Below are positions 1 through 11,431 of a DNA stretch of 64,000 nucleotides, piece after piece. The translations under genes were made by a program, and so were the position numbers. The stretch comes from Symbiodinium natans (taxonomy: Eukaryota; Sar; Dinophyceae; Suessiales; Symbiodiniaceae). The notes under the pieces are model-generated. The model saw nothing but the letters and a program-made list of their open reading frames with translations, made no database searches and was not told the origin of the DNA. Where the stretch lies: positions 1-64,000 of the forward strand of contig CAJNDS010002727.1 in the NCBI GenBank assembly GCA_905221605.1, read 5' to 3'. Each line of letters starts with the position of its first letter. Positions within the stretch are counted from its first letter, which is position 1.

Positions 1-300
1 CTTTTTTGGCAAGATAATTAGATTATATGGCCTTCCCCATCCAAATTTATTTTGTTACACTATATGTAAGAATCCTCGAATTCGAATCCGAAAAAATGAA
101 CAAACAAGAAGCAAGATAATTTACGAAAAAATTGGGACCTTGTACAACCCTAGACTTCCAGTCTCACGCAAAATTCATGACCATTTTCCTTGTGAAACAA
201 AGCGTTCGCCTTTGGCGTATTGTCTGTGGCCGAACCGCTGAGCACCCAAAACAAGCACGATGCGCTCTGTCCACAACACGTGTGGCCATGCCTGATGCCA

Positions 301-2411
301 TCAGGAACTTGCAAGTCCGGCTAAAATTTGTCGAGAATGGCAGTGCTCTCCCTCCATGGCACACAGGCAGTAGGTGGCCTGCGCCAGCCTATCGGTCAAT
401 ATCTTGTTGCTGATAACAAAGTAACATAGTGTGGCAAGAATTGGGATGAAGATCAGCACTCCCACAGGGATGGACGTCTTTCGCAAGATCCAGTCGAGCC
501 ATCGGAAGGACCGTCCACGCAGTGGCTTGCAGCTCTGGATCAAAGCCGCATTTTGCTCACCGGCGAAGGCTGCAAACAGCATCTCGTCCACTGTGACCAG
601 AAAAGTTAAGGCAAGGCTGTTCAAGATAAGGTCAGAGACATTTCGTACAGATAACAGGTATCTGATACCGACTATAAAAATGCAGCACTGAAGAGCACTG
701 CGCGGTAGCAGGTTCGACAATATCGTCAATAGCCGATGTCTTCGTGTCAATCCCACAACCTCCAATACTGTTTCCTCATCATCTGCATCCTCTGCAAGTG
801 TGTAGAGCAGGCAGTCTTCAGCCTCTGCTGTGGGCATGGAGCTGACGATATTCCACCACACCTTAGCTGCCCTCAAGAGCCTTGAGAAAAGTGCGAGGGC
901 ATCTTCGCCGAAACAATCGTTGTAAGACTTTGCAATAGCAGCTGAGAGGCCAGAATGTTTCGGAACTCCGTGACGGATGCTAAGCCCCAAAGAAACACGA
1001 TCAAGAAGAGGAAGCCCTGGAAAAGAAGCGAAGTCAAGCCGAAGGTTGGATCTGAGTAGGTCTCGCTGGCTGAATATGTGACGGTCTTCTTATTGCCTGT
1101 TATCTGGCTTGTTTTCTTGCCACAGATGTCTGCCCGCTGCTCCAGGAAGAGCGCTGACTGCACAGTGTAGATTCTCTGGCAGAATGTTCTGACTGTGTTC
1201 ATGCAAACGTTCAGCTGGCTAAGGGAAGCGGTGCTGCTTAGACCTGCAATCTTTAGTAACATTGGCACGGACGAAGAAACGTCAATGGCCAAACTTGGAA
1301 GTAGCTGCCCATGCTGCAGATTTCCACAAAGATCACTCTCAGGAAGAAAGCATAAATGCGCAAACCTTGCAATTTCCACCTCGTAGATATGGCGAGGTAT
1401 GGAGGTATAATTTATGATGCATTCTTCTTGCTGCATTTCTTGCACTGCGCCCTGCATGCAGCTCCTGAACGCTCGGATGCTGGTGATGTCCTCAATTGGC
1501 AAGTCGACCGGAAGGTGACTCAAACCTGCAAGTGCCAGGCTGTAGGAGCCCCCTCCACAGGTACAGCAGAGCTTCTTCACCTGAAAGTCATCATCATCCC
1601 ATGTGCCAGAACATGCATCGAAGCCGTTGTAGCCTGCACAGGCAAGCTCGCTAGAGTCAGTTGCACCATTGTCCATGTCTATACACTTGGGCACGCTGCA
1701 GGCGTAGATCGAGCCATTGAGCTGTCGGCGGAGCCTGCTGGTCGGCAAGTATCTCGCCCAAGAGCTCTGTTTCGTGGCATCGGCGTAATTGACTACTACA
1801 TGTCCATCACTGGTGATGTTGCCAATGGTTGCATCAGACCAGAACCCTTTGTCGCTGTCGAAGGCTTGAACAGGATCATTCATTGCACAATCTGCACGCC
1901 TGGGTCCTGCATAGTGCTGCATCGTGCGAAAAACGTTTTTGTAAAATTCTGTCATGTTGACGTGGCGCCCTGTTGTCTCAGCATGGCCCCTGCTGAGGGC
2001 ATCCGCCTCTTCGAACGTCCATCTACCATCTCCATCACGATCCAAGTTTGCGAAGTCTGCGCTCAGTGCCACCTCATCTGGTGTGCAGGATATTCGGGTC
2101 TCACCCTCACGCTGCCAGCATACACCAGGAGCATCTATAGCGCTGGCTTGCCCAAACAGCCTGGTCTTTAACAGGCTCTGATTGCCTGTAGTTCGTTCGG
2201 ACAGCAAATAAACAACTGAATATTGCAAGAAGAAATTCACCAACAGCAGAAAGTGAGCCTTCCCAAATATGCTCTTAGTGATCACGCGCATGAGAAAGGC
2301 ATTCTCATATGCGGATTCCGCAAGCGTCAGTGTTCTGTAGCCGAGCACTTCGCGCGTCGACGTCCGCATTAGCAATCGATTCTTCGTCTTGCCTGAAGGA
2401 GTCTTTCCCAA
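301..2411 (-). CDS. Multi-pass membrane protein with EF-hand and Cys-rich region (two exons)
   Basis: I recognise no assigned function, but the architecture resembles a membrane protein family I associate with Symbiodinium. Exon 943-2411 encodes a hydrophobic segment (about residues 52-70), a canonical EF-hand loop LDRDGDGRWTFEE (about 123-135), a Cys-rich extracellular-looking stretch with a CCTCGGG end (about 238-290) and a second hydrophobic segment before VTEFRNIL. The frame then stops at 873, but another frame (301-871) continues with WWNIVSSMPT and further hydrophobic segments ending near CYFVISNKIL. Removing 872-942 as a 71-nt GC-AG intron joins the frames in phase. No ATG opens the frame at 2411 (it is TTG); an in-frame ATG lies at 2369, so the N-terminus is either there or in an upstream exon. 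Role inferred only: calcium-responsive membrane protein. An indel pseudogene is the alternative to an intron. Confidence 0.6.
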
Positions 2412-2883
2412 ATGTGGTTTGCACCCATCACAGTTAAGAATTCATGGTTGTACTTTCGCAAGGCAACCAAAACGACAAGCTCATGTGCCAGTGACGGAAG
2501 CTTAGTGTCTAAAGCCTAAAGCTGTGCGGAGTCAAAAAACAAATCTCAAAGTCAGAAAATTCCCAAGCCAAGGCCCCCGGCCTTTCATGCTCACACCAAA
2601 CAATGCTACTGGGGATGTCGGTCTTGGAGCATGGGGAGCCAGGGGAGCCTCATGGCCCGTGTGGTGGGTCAAGCTTGGCCGAATGGGTGACTCCACATCA
2701 CCGCTTTCAGCACGGCACGTGCTGTTGGTTGGGTTGCTGGCAGGTGGTTCGTGTGCCACCTTTGCCATGGTGTTGTCTTGAGCCCGCGGCTGCAACCACA
2801 TGCATTGCGCAATGGGCGCAGCAATCACATGTATCCCTGCGTCACGCAGGGAAGCCCTGCGGCGAGCATCTCTCCAGTTCATG

Positions 2884-2940
2884 TTAATCCGCCGAGGCCC
2901 TATGCCGAAAGCGTTTGGGGTAGAAAAAACACCAGCCTTT
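2884..2940 (+). repeat. Dispersed repeat, copy 1
   Basis: Contains ttaatccgccgaggcc, then atgccgaaagcgtttggggta and aaaaaacacc. A related copy in the same orientation is at 20928-20985. Confidence 0.6.
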
Positions 2941-3929
2941 ATCCCTTCTCCCGGGCAAGGTGCCCGACCCTATTTTGGGGTCCGGGGTCCTGAGACAAAA
3001 TTGATTTTTGTCGCGGGGCATCACACAAAACTTTATGGACTTCCTAGGGACTCCGCCGTAAAGCCCTATGGACCCTCCATGATTGCCCCCTTCCGGACCT
3101 TCCTGAGACCTTCTGAACCCCGAAAAGTGTGTCCTGCAATCCCTTCATTTCCCCTCTCTCCGGGCGGGCTCTCTTTGTCCATTTTTGAGGCACATCGGGA
3201 GGCGCCAAATTTCACTAGTGAAGGAGCGTCGGCATGATTACTTGGTTTGGAACCCTATACCAAGGAGGCAGGGATCTCGCAGTAGAATGTGCCGAGTCAG
3301 TATCGACAAAGATGAAACACCTCTTGGAGGACAGCAAATAGGCCCTCAAATTTACCCTGCAATGGTAACTGCAACAGTTTCAAAGGCCGCAATCAGAATC
3401 ACATGTTTCGCATCGCTCTGTAGGAGCTGCAAAACGTTGGGCGGCACCATGGCAAAAAAACATGGTCGGAGCTGTCTGTTCACGGCACCACAGACGCAAC
3501 GGACTGCTGGCACTCAAGCTGCACATCTGCGAAAATCACGGCTGCGCAGTCTGCAGAATGCACAGGCGCTTGCTCCGGGGGGCAATTGGCCAGGAAAGAT
3601 TTTCCCAGTGAAGCTCTTCCGACATCCGTGCGTAGGCTAAGGTACCCGGTTCCATTCGGTTTCTTTCCAGAGGCACGAAGCATGACACTGCCCACACGAC
3701 GGCCGAACCACGGCGACTCAGCGAAATGAAACCTTCCCATCAATGATGCTGCATGCGGTTGTGTCGAACAACTGTTGGACAATGCAGCCCCACAAGACCC
3801 TCCTCAACGTCGATCTATGGGATACCGTGGGACCGAAACAGCCCGCAACTACAAGCTGAGCCCCTGTCCCTTCTGGCCCCCTCTGGGGTTCTGGCCCCCC
3901 TGTGGACCCCCTGACTCTATGGACCGCTT

Positions 3930-3990
3930 CACAGACCTCCTCTGGACCCCTTCATGGACCCCTTCATGGACCCCTTCCAACCCTCTGGAC
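3930..3990. repeat. Short C-rich tandem repeat
   Basis: The 12-nt unit ccccttcatgga recurs about three times in tandem inside a CTGGACCC-rich tract. The open frames across it are low-complexity and are not taken as genes. Confidence 0.7.
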
Positions 3991-4613
3991 CCACCTTGGA
4001 TCCCCCATTCGCCACTATGGAATGTCATGGAAGGTCGTAAAAAAAGGCCCTACCCATGATCTGCACCCGGGCCAGGCCAAGGCGGTGTGCACCAGCGTTA
4101 GAATATCACCAGAGCAAGCAAAAGCACGACATGTTTTTAAGCTCCCGAGCTGATCGCTAGAAACTCCTTCACCTGCTTGTCACTAAGTGAGGAGATGATA
4201 CGCCTTGTCGAGTCAACAGCCTCAGCAATTCACCCTCGAAATACATAGGCCTGCACTTTTAGAACCTTTAGACAGGCTATGGCGACGTGAATGTCAGAGC
4301 ATCGCAACAAGTTTGTCAGCTTTGGCCTAAGATGATCCTGGATTGATTTTTTCCCCCGTACAAGCACGTATGGTAAGACCCGCGCAGCTTCAATAGGCAA
4401 GCCCACGGCATCCTCAGGAATTTGAAGCTCTTGGGATCCGGAAATTCAACACACTCGAAGTCTTCGGGTCTACAAAATTCGCGTACGCACAGATGTCTAC
4501 CGAGAAGCTTGCAAGAAGACGCAGGTATGAATTCAACTCACTTCAATACAAGCTCTAGACTCTAGCCAATAAACCCTCTGAGGTCTCTGCCATGTGAGTT
4601 TCGCACTTGGGGT

Positions 4614-5988
4614 CTAATATGTTGCGACATGTTTGATTCCTTGTGCTGGCACGAGGTCCTGCAGTCGAGTCGTGTCAAGCTCTGCCGCAGCTTTTGCCCC
4701 GGCTCCTCGCACTGAGACTGCATATGAGACTCGAAGGCTGGTCATGTGACACTGGTCAATCTGGCAATCTGCGACAATCTGTGACTTGGAACAGGATGAG
4801 GTCCACGGACTTCTGGAGCTTGCCACTGCTCTCCACATTTCAGAACTCGATCGCTTAGCGCCGTTACCTTCGGTTTGCGCAAGGAGGAGAGGGATATGAT
4901 ACGGTGATGCCGAACTCTAGCATGAAATCCAAAATCCGAACAAACCACTGGAATGCACAGTTGTGCAAAGGATGCCTTTGGGTTCTGAGGGATGGGGCCG
5001 ACGCTTCGCAACATTCTAAGAGTCTAAGAAGCCCTTGAAGCGCGCCTGTACTTCCCACAGTGCATGGGGGGGGGGCATTGGGGCATTGGGGCATTGGGGC
5101 TTTGGGCGTTGCAGGAGCGTATGATGTGCAAGTCAACAGCATGGCGACGAAACCGCTGTCGGCTGGCATCATTTGCTCAGACTTTCAGACTGCACCTCTG
5201 TCAGAAAAGGAAACTTAGGCTCTCGCAATGTCTGGGTAGGACACCGTGCCAGGATTGGTGAAATTCAAGACTCCAACAATGCGTCTCTCTGCCAATACCG
5301 GAAGAAGCGGCATGAGGTCATCCAGTATGGTGACCGACGTCTGAACGCTATCGACCTGCTTGAAGCGTGCCTGGGAACTGCATCAAAAATCAGGTTCAGC
5401 CAGAAACGCAGCAGAGCTATGCAACGCTGTGCAGAAGAAGCAGAGCTTATTAGGATGCATCTCGAGTGCCAGTTTTCCAAGCAAGCCTCGCGGATCCAAA
5501 TCTGAACTCAGAGGATACAGCACTCTGAGCACCAGCACATTGTTGAAGTAGGCAGTCAGCTCCTCCATTTTTTGCCTAAGTGCGGTGTACACCCCCGGTG
5601 AGCCACCGTTTGGAGCATCTGTTTCAGAGAACTTGCGCTTCCCACTGGCCAGGTAGAGGGCTCCGGTGCCCAGAAGGATTAGGTGCAAGCCCCGTTCATG
5701 ACATGCCGCTGCCACCGACAGCTGCCCGGTAATGTTGGCGTCCACAGTCTCTACCGGATGCGAATCACACCAGGCAATGTTGGGCCGTCCTCGCTCACCT
5801 GCAGCACAAATGACACCCAGCTTGGGCTTTTGTTCGTCTAGCAGGGCCTCAAGACCCAGCCGATCTTTCAGCCTGAGTCGGCTGGTGTGGACGACATGCT
5901 TTGCCTCCAGGTTTCGAAGGATGCTCGCCCCCAAAAATCCAGTAGCGCCAAGCAGTATGAAATCGGGCTGGGATGCTGCGATCGCCAT
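4614..5988 (-). CDS. NAD(P)-dependent epimerase/reductase, plant NRS/ER-like
   Basis: Short-chain dehydrogenase matching the plant bifunctional dTDP/UDP-4-keto-6-deoxyglucose 3,5-epimerase/4-reductase that makes NDP-rhamnose. Exon 1 (5470-5988, ATG at 5988) carries the Rossmann glycine motif GATGFLG, then GRPNIAWCDSHPVET and VLRVLYPLSSDL, all at the family positions. Exon 2 (about 5218-5370) follows a 99-nt GC-AG intron (5371-5469) and gives TSVTILDDLMP and VLNFTNPGTVSYPDI, the conserved C-terminal block. A last exon (4614-4705, AG|G acceptor, TAG stop) encodes AAELDTTRLQDLVP, matching the family's NNELD..KL C-terminal motif. The middle exon between 4706 and 5217 (family motif W.NF.LEEQ) was not resolved. 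The active-site YxxxK reads YTALR, so the lysine is arginine. An upstream GTG-initiated extension to 6063 is disfavoured because the family starts at the ATG. Confidence 0.85.
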
Positions 5989-8816
5989 GGCGAAATACAA
6001 GATCAACAAGCCCTGCACGGGGCGCCCTGCTCCTTGGAAGTCAAAGTCGGACCCAGTAGGCACGAGAATATGTGTGTGAAAATGTTACGCGGTGCTAGCT
6101 GAGGAAGGCAGGAAAATGCATCTCAGCCAACAACAAACATCAACAGCCACACTTTTCGTCCGAGTTCTGGATGGGCACAAATGTTCCTCTGCTGACCCTT
6201 CAGAAGCTTGGACGACGCCTTCCTGCTCGGCCACCTCCTCTTGCAGGGAGAAACTCAGCTAGCGATCTTAAAGCATCAAGCAGCCAGATTTGGCACGGTT
6301 TCCGTTGCTTCACTTCAAAACACACATTACCACGCAACATATAAAGAACTTCAGTAACTGCAGGTTCTGTTTTGCCGCTGTGAAAGACATGAAAGCTGCG
6401 GCTCTTTGGCAAGGGATCCCTCAGCTTGTCCAGCGGGTCAACCCATCGCAGCTACAGCTGCGGAGGGGGTCTGGTACGGTATGGGCGCACCTGCATCTGC
6501 CATGGTTTGCTGCGCCGTGCTGACGTTAAGGTGCAGGATTAAGCAGACAGATGCCTGAAGCCTGAAACCCATGGAAGCAACATGTATTCGGGGCGTGACA
6601 TGAACCCGAAATCAATCATTCGGTTCGCCGGGCACTGGGTAAAGCTTGATCCAAGCGGAGTCGGTACGCATCTGAGTAGGACATGTGGTCACTGCAAGCC
6701 TGCCGCTGCACAGGCGCTGGATTTTCGGGTGGCAGAAGCTTGTTCGCGTTGTTTGGCGCAACTGCATCCTCCGCTATCTCCCCGCATGCGCATCTGGTGC
6801 CCAGGGCCGAAACAGCAGCGATGCTCGAAAAGCCTATGTCCTCTGTCCAATGCTGTCTTGTGTACACCGTTGCGCTGCGCAGTGCTGCTTTGCAGTCGAT
6901 GAAAGGGGTGAAACAGCAGTACGCGGCCGAAGCCGCGCTCACATGCAAAGTTGACCTGTTGGTCTACAATGTCTACACTGGTCTGCATTGCTAGCAGTCT
7001 TCCCAGTCACATTATCATTCGGCTGTACCAAGGTCTGTTGTTTGCAGAAAGGTCTGGTTGGCTGACTTCGCCTTTGCCTTGTTACAGCCATACCACGCGG
7101 GTGGTGATTCTGGGTTGGAACAAGGAAGCCGAGATGCGCTGAACTCGGTCAAGATCTCGGTCAAAGTAGCAGCTGCCTGGCTGAGACAGGCCATACATGG
7201 CAAGAATAAGTCATAATAACAAGCCGCACTGCCAGATCATCCGGAAGGTTCGGCAAGTTCAAGCCCGAACACACGGCGGCAACACACACTCTTCATGGGC
7301 AGGCAGGCACGCGCAGGTTTGGCGGACAGCGACCTGCCGGACTCAAAGCATAGAGCCCTTCTCAATAACTTACAATGGCTTGGTTGCCACAATCCTTACA
7401 CCTAACCCATGTGTCCATCAAACGAGGCATGGACCTCTGAGCAGCAGCTGACTTGATGTCTCCTGGGCCATTCTCAGCAGATATGTGAACCACCTACAGA
7501 GTGTTTGTCCTGAACAAACTGCTTGCGCAACCCATTTCGCCCAGATGTCCCGAGCTTTGATGGGAGTGCTCCCACCGCCACAAGTACTAGAAAGAGAAGC
7601 AGGCAGGCCGGCGAGGCGAGAAAAGAATGTCAAATCCAAGGTCACGACGCTGGGGCGAATTGGTCTTGATCGGCGGCAGGACAAATGCACACCTGTTCGT
7701 GGTTAGCACGAGGTCGCTTGGGTGTGCGAAACTTGAAGGTTCCTGAGACCACACTTCGGTTTCTCGAAATGTGTGTTACACCAGGCAGATCTCCATGGAC
7801 TGCTACGGTCTCGGGTGCGCGTGCAAGCGCGTGGCGTCCAAGCAGCTTCAAACTTCAAAGTGGCCAGCGTTCAGAGCAGTATAATTACGGTAAGTACAGT
7901 ACGATACCAATACATTGCTTGGTTCGCACACTGAGGTGGCGGCCTTGGTGGGCCTGGAGCTGATCGACTGCGCTTGCTGCTCGTCAGCCTTCGAAACAAA
8001 GGACCAGTCCCAAAAGAAGACTCCGCAGACATGACGAAGGAATATCAAAGAAGGAACTGGCACAGCATGTCACGGCTGTGCGAGCAATTCTGTTCAGAAT
8101 CCTTCGAAAGCACATGTGCATCGAACTTTTGCAGCCCATGTGTAATTAGGTTCAACCTTTGCCAGGTTCAGCATATCTGCGACGATCACAGACATCTTGG
8201 AGTAGGCCCATGAGAAAGAGGTGAATCGAGAACTAGATAGACTCTAAACATCGGGTACCTTGGAGAGGATGTCGCTTGCCTTGGCTGTGCCAGAGCAATG
8301 ACAGTGATGTGCCAGCGATGTACCAGCGATGTACCAGTAATTTCTTTCACAGTCAAGGTGACTCTTGAAAAACACGCTGGCCTCGGTGATCGTCTTCCAG
8401 CTGCGGCTGCAGACGCTCCTCGAGGCCTGAAACGGATCATGGGAACTGCATAATGACAATGAATGAAGACTCGGTCATCTACACAGCACTTCAGTGCAAT
8501 GCGCGAAACGCAGCCCGCTATGCTCGCCCACGGCCAACTAGGTCTGATCACAGCATTCTGTGCTTCTGCATGGCAGCTATGGCCAAGCGGCAAGGGCGGA
8601 CGGCCAGAAGGGCCTTCCTGCAATCATCACACACACATGAATTCAATGCACTGCCCTTGCCAAACCCCTGCACTAGCATTCTTTGCGACCCCATATGGTA
8701 CCTCCTTGGAGTCCTTCTTTTTCACCAGGTGCAGTGGCCTCTCCGTGTTAGAAGCATCACCACTCCATGACTATAGCCGTCGTATGCTGTCGTCGAACTT
8801 CCTTCGTCTGCCCCAC

Positions 8817-8882
8817 TCAGAGTGCCATTAGCTGAGGGCAGAACTTGAACAACTCCCGTACCCGACTCTCGATGTTTACAAG
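8817..8882 (-). other. Possible exon, unknown protein
   Basis: The frame reads LVNIESRVRELFKFCPQLMAL up to a stop, with balanced, amphipathic composition unlike the surrounding frames. It may be one exon of the same unknown gene as the stretches at 9.3 and 9.6 kb. No family recognised. Confidence 0.25.
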
Positions 8883-9279
8883 CTGCCTGGGCGTGCAGGG
8901 CATGTGCAAGGCAAACGGGAGTCAGTCCAGCCAGCGCGGCCAAGCGGATGTCCAGCCAACCACACGCATGCACACAGAGTCTCAACAACACCCAAAAGTC
9001 AGAACAAAGCATCATGGCTTCAATATCCCTGGCAAGAGCTCTTGTGCCTCATCCGGCTTTTTGTTTATTCCGTCTTGGGCCAAAAACTGGACACTTTGCT
9101 GCTGGGCTGCTCTCGAAGCTTCGTGGCGCCCTCTGGGGGCGGCCAGGCTCGCTCGAAGTCCTTGTGCTGTGGTGGGCTGCACGACAGCCTTTCATCTACT
9201 TCGTTTGTGCAGATCGGTTTTGAGGTTGCAGGGGGGTCCGGGATAAACCTTGACACTAACGGCGCTTGAAAGTGGACCA

Positions 9280-9383
9280 CAATAGAAGTTCTTATTCTTG
9301 ACAGTAATATCATTAATCATATACTGCTCTGCAAAGGCAACGGTGCTGCACATCGGCACATGTTGTTCAACGATGCGTCGCAC
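9280..9383 (-). other. Possible exon, unknown protein
   Basis: The frame reads RRIVEQHVPMCSTVAFAEQY followed by MINDITVKNK. Composition is protein-like and no other frame here is as convincing. It lies 0.2 kb from the next exon-like stretch. Function unknown. Confidence 0.3.
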
Positions 9384-9551
9384 ATCTCAAGAGTTGGAAA
9401 ACACAACATGCGAGGGCATCTTGGGAACGGCGTCGACGGCACAGTGTCAGTGCTGCAATGAATCATGCTCGGATTCTGACGAGCAGCCTCAAAATTCGAC
9501 TCATCGCGCTTGAAACTCACAGATGCGAGACTGTGTCGCGGAACAAAGTAC

Positions 9552-9703
9552 GAACAGCTGAACAGTTGCGATCATCATCTCGCGCATGTGGCCCACATCT
9601 GCTCTGGGAACAAAAGCTATGGCTTTTTGCATCATGTGTTTGCACAAGAGCTTGTGCCGCATGTTAAAACGGCCAGGTGGCAACTCAAAACTTGTGCCTG
9701 AGC
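9552..9703 (-). other. Possible exon, unknown protein
   Basis: An open stretch reads FELPPGRFNMRHKLLCKHMM, then AIAFVPRADVGHMREMMIATV. It is helix-like and rich in Met/His, and reads as a real exon on the same strand as all recognised genes. No family recognised. Confidence 0.35.
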
Positions 9704-11182
9704 TTGCTCCGCAGCGCACAGGCACAACTTCTTCGAATCACCTCATGGCCCGCTCAAGCATTGGGCTTGCTGAAGATGGCCCTGCCTCATCACAGGTCAA
9801 CGCTGGTCGACGTGATTACTCATGCTGCATCTGGTGAAAGTTGACAGCCCTGTTTATGTGAACCTCCATCTTTCAAACATCATGATCGCACGATGGATGT
9901 TGAAAGGATTCATTTGTGGTCTGAATGGCTTCAGACTTCAGAGAAGGGGTTTGCAAGAAATCACATGGGCTTCGACTTTGGGCGGACTCAGATTCAGTAT
10001 CATGCCGTTTGAAGCACACATGCGTGGCTTACAAAGCGTTGCGGCTCGCAGCCCCCCAACTGCAAGCACAACGACCGTATCAGAGGCTTGCGCAAGGGAA
10101 CAGATGGATTCCAAAAGGACAGGAGATGATTGGAGTACTATTGCATTGATAGCACGATGTTTTCTTGAAAAAAAGCAGCAAGCACACACGTGTTTGGGTG
10201 GGGCGGTCTCCCTGGGTGCCAGTGTCGGCCGGCATGGAAACAACTCCACCTATACAATGGCTTTAGGATTAGAGCGTCTACAAGTGTACGGCTGAGGAGG
10301 TTACGGTCAGGGGCGGCTCTGCACTTTTGACTGTGTCCCTCACAGCAAACCAGGCAAGCTCATATTTACCAGGCCAGGGAGGCTCAGGCAGGGCAACTGT
10401 ACCGAAATGCTGATTTTGCTAGGCAGGCCAGGGAGTCTCAGGCGGACATGCCGACATGTTGCCTGAATCCTTGCAATTGGGTGCTAGGGGCAGGGCGGAC
10501 AGGTTCGAAGTGGTAGTTCTGTATGTCAGTTCTTCTCCCTTCCTGCTGTCCGTCTGTCGTACAGCCCCTCCCCCCTAGCTCTTCGCCCCCGCACCTCACC
10601 CAACCCTTTCCGCCCACGCGTCTCGATGCCCACCCCGCCCCCACGCCCCTCACGAAAACAATATAAAGGCGCCAGGGCGCAGTACCTGAAACCGTTTCAC
10701 TAGAAACTGGTCGGAAGTGTCCAGGGGTTCTTCGCTCTTTGAAAGCCCAGTGGCTTGACACATGCCGGGCGGATTCCATGGGGGGGTCGGTGTTTCGATG
10801 GGCTTCTCGATCATACCTACAATCGTAGAATCGTCAGAGGGGGTGTCGGGTCACTGTCTCAGTCGGTCTCGGTCGCTGTCCCCGGCCAGCTCTTTGTCGG
10901 GTGTGCCAGGCAGCACGCCCGTGTTCGCATCCCGGCCTGTGTCTCGTGTGTCTCGGTAGGTGTTTTGATCGGTGAACGAGGGGATCCGAGGGGTATCTGA
11001 CTCTGGAATGTCAGGGGAGGGGGGTGAAGAGGGATCTTGGGAAGTCAGGGGAAAAGAACATGTAGTGCATGGCCCAAAGAGACTCTCTCCCGCTTGGGGG
11101 CGAGGGGTGGGGCTGGGGGCGGTGGCCAGCGAAAGACGCACGAGTTCAAATGGGTTCAACACTGAGACACAAGAAGGTAGGC

Positions 11183-11431
11183 TCAGAGGGTCAACAAGAA
11201 AGATGGGACGGCGAACATATGTGCATCAACAGGTCGGCTTGATTGGAGGGTCGCACCAGCCATGTCCATGAATGAGACTGGTAGGATTCCACCGTGGGCT
11301 GTGGCGGGGGCAGTCTGCGCAGTGAATGCTACGCTGCTACACTCAACCGGCAAGTACAAGTACTCTGCCACTGAGCCCACGGCGAGTTCATCCAGGATGG
11401 AATTCAAAGTTGCCAAAGATTGAGTTGCCAC
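11183..11431 (-). other. Possible exon, unknown protein
   Basis: An 82-codon frame contains LNSILDELAVGSVAEYLYLP and HGGILPVSFMDMAGATLQS. Composition is plausible for a folded protein, but no domain was recognised and no partner exon was found. Confidence 0.25.

Larger units (their letters stand above)
2412..4613. other. Intergenic region without recognisable gene
   Basis: No frame on either strand gave a domain or a convincing exon pair. The stretch holds a copy of a dispersed repeat near 2884-2940 and a short C-rich direct repeat (units containing ccccttcatgga) at about 3930-3985. It probably contains the promoter side of the gene ending at 301 and the 3' side of the gene ending at 4614. 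Confidence 0.5.

Noticed and set aside
1356-2171. 271-codon plus-strand frame
   Set aside because: It is the antisense shadow of the EF-hand membrane protein exon at 943-2411.
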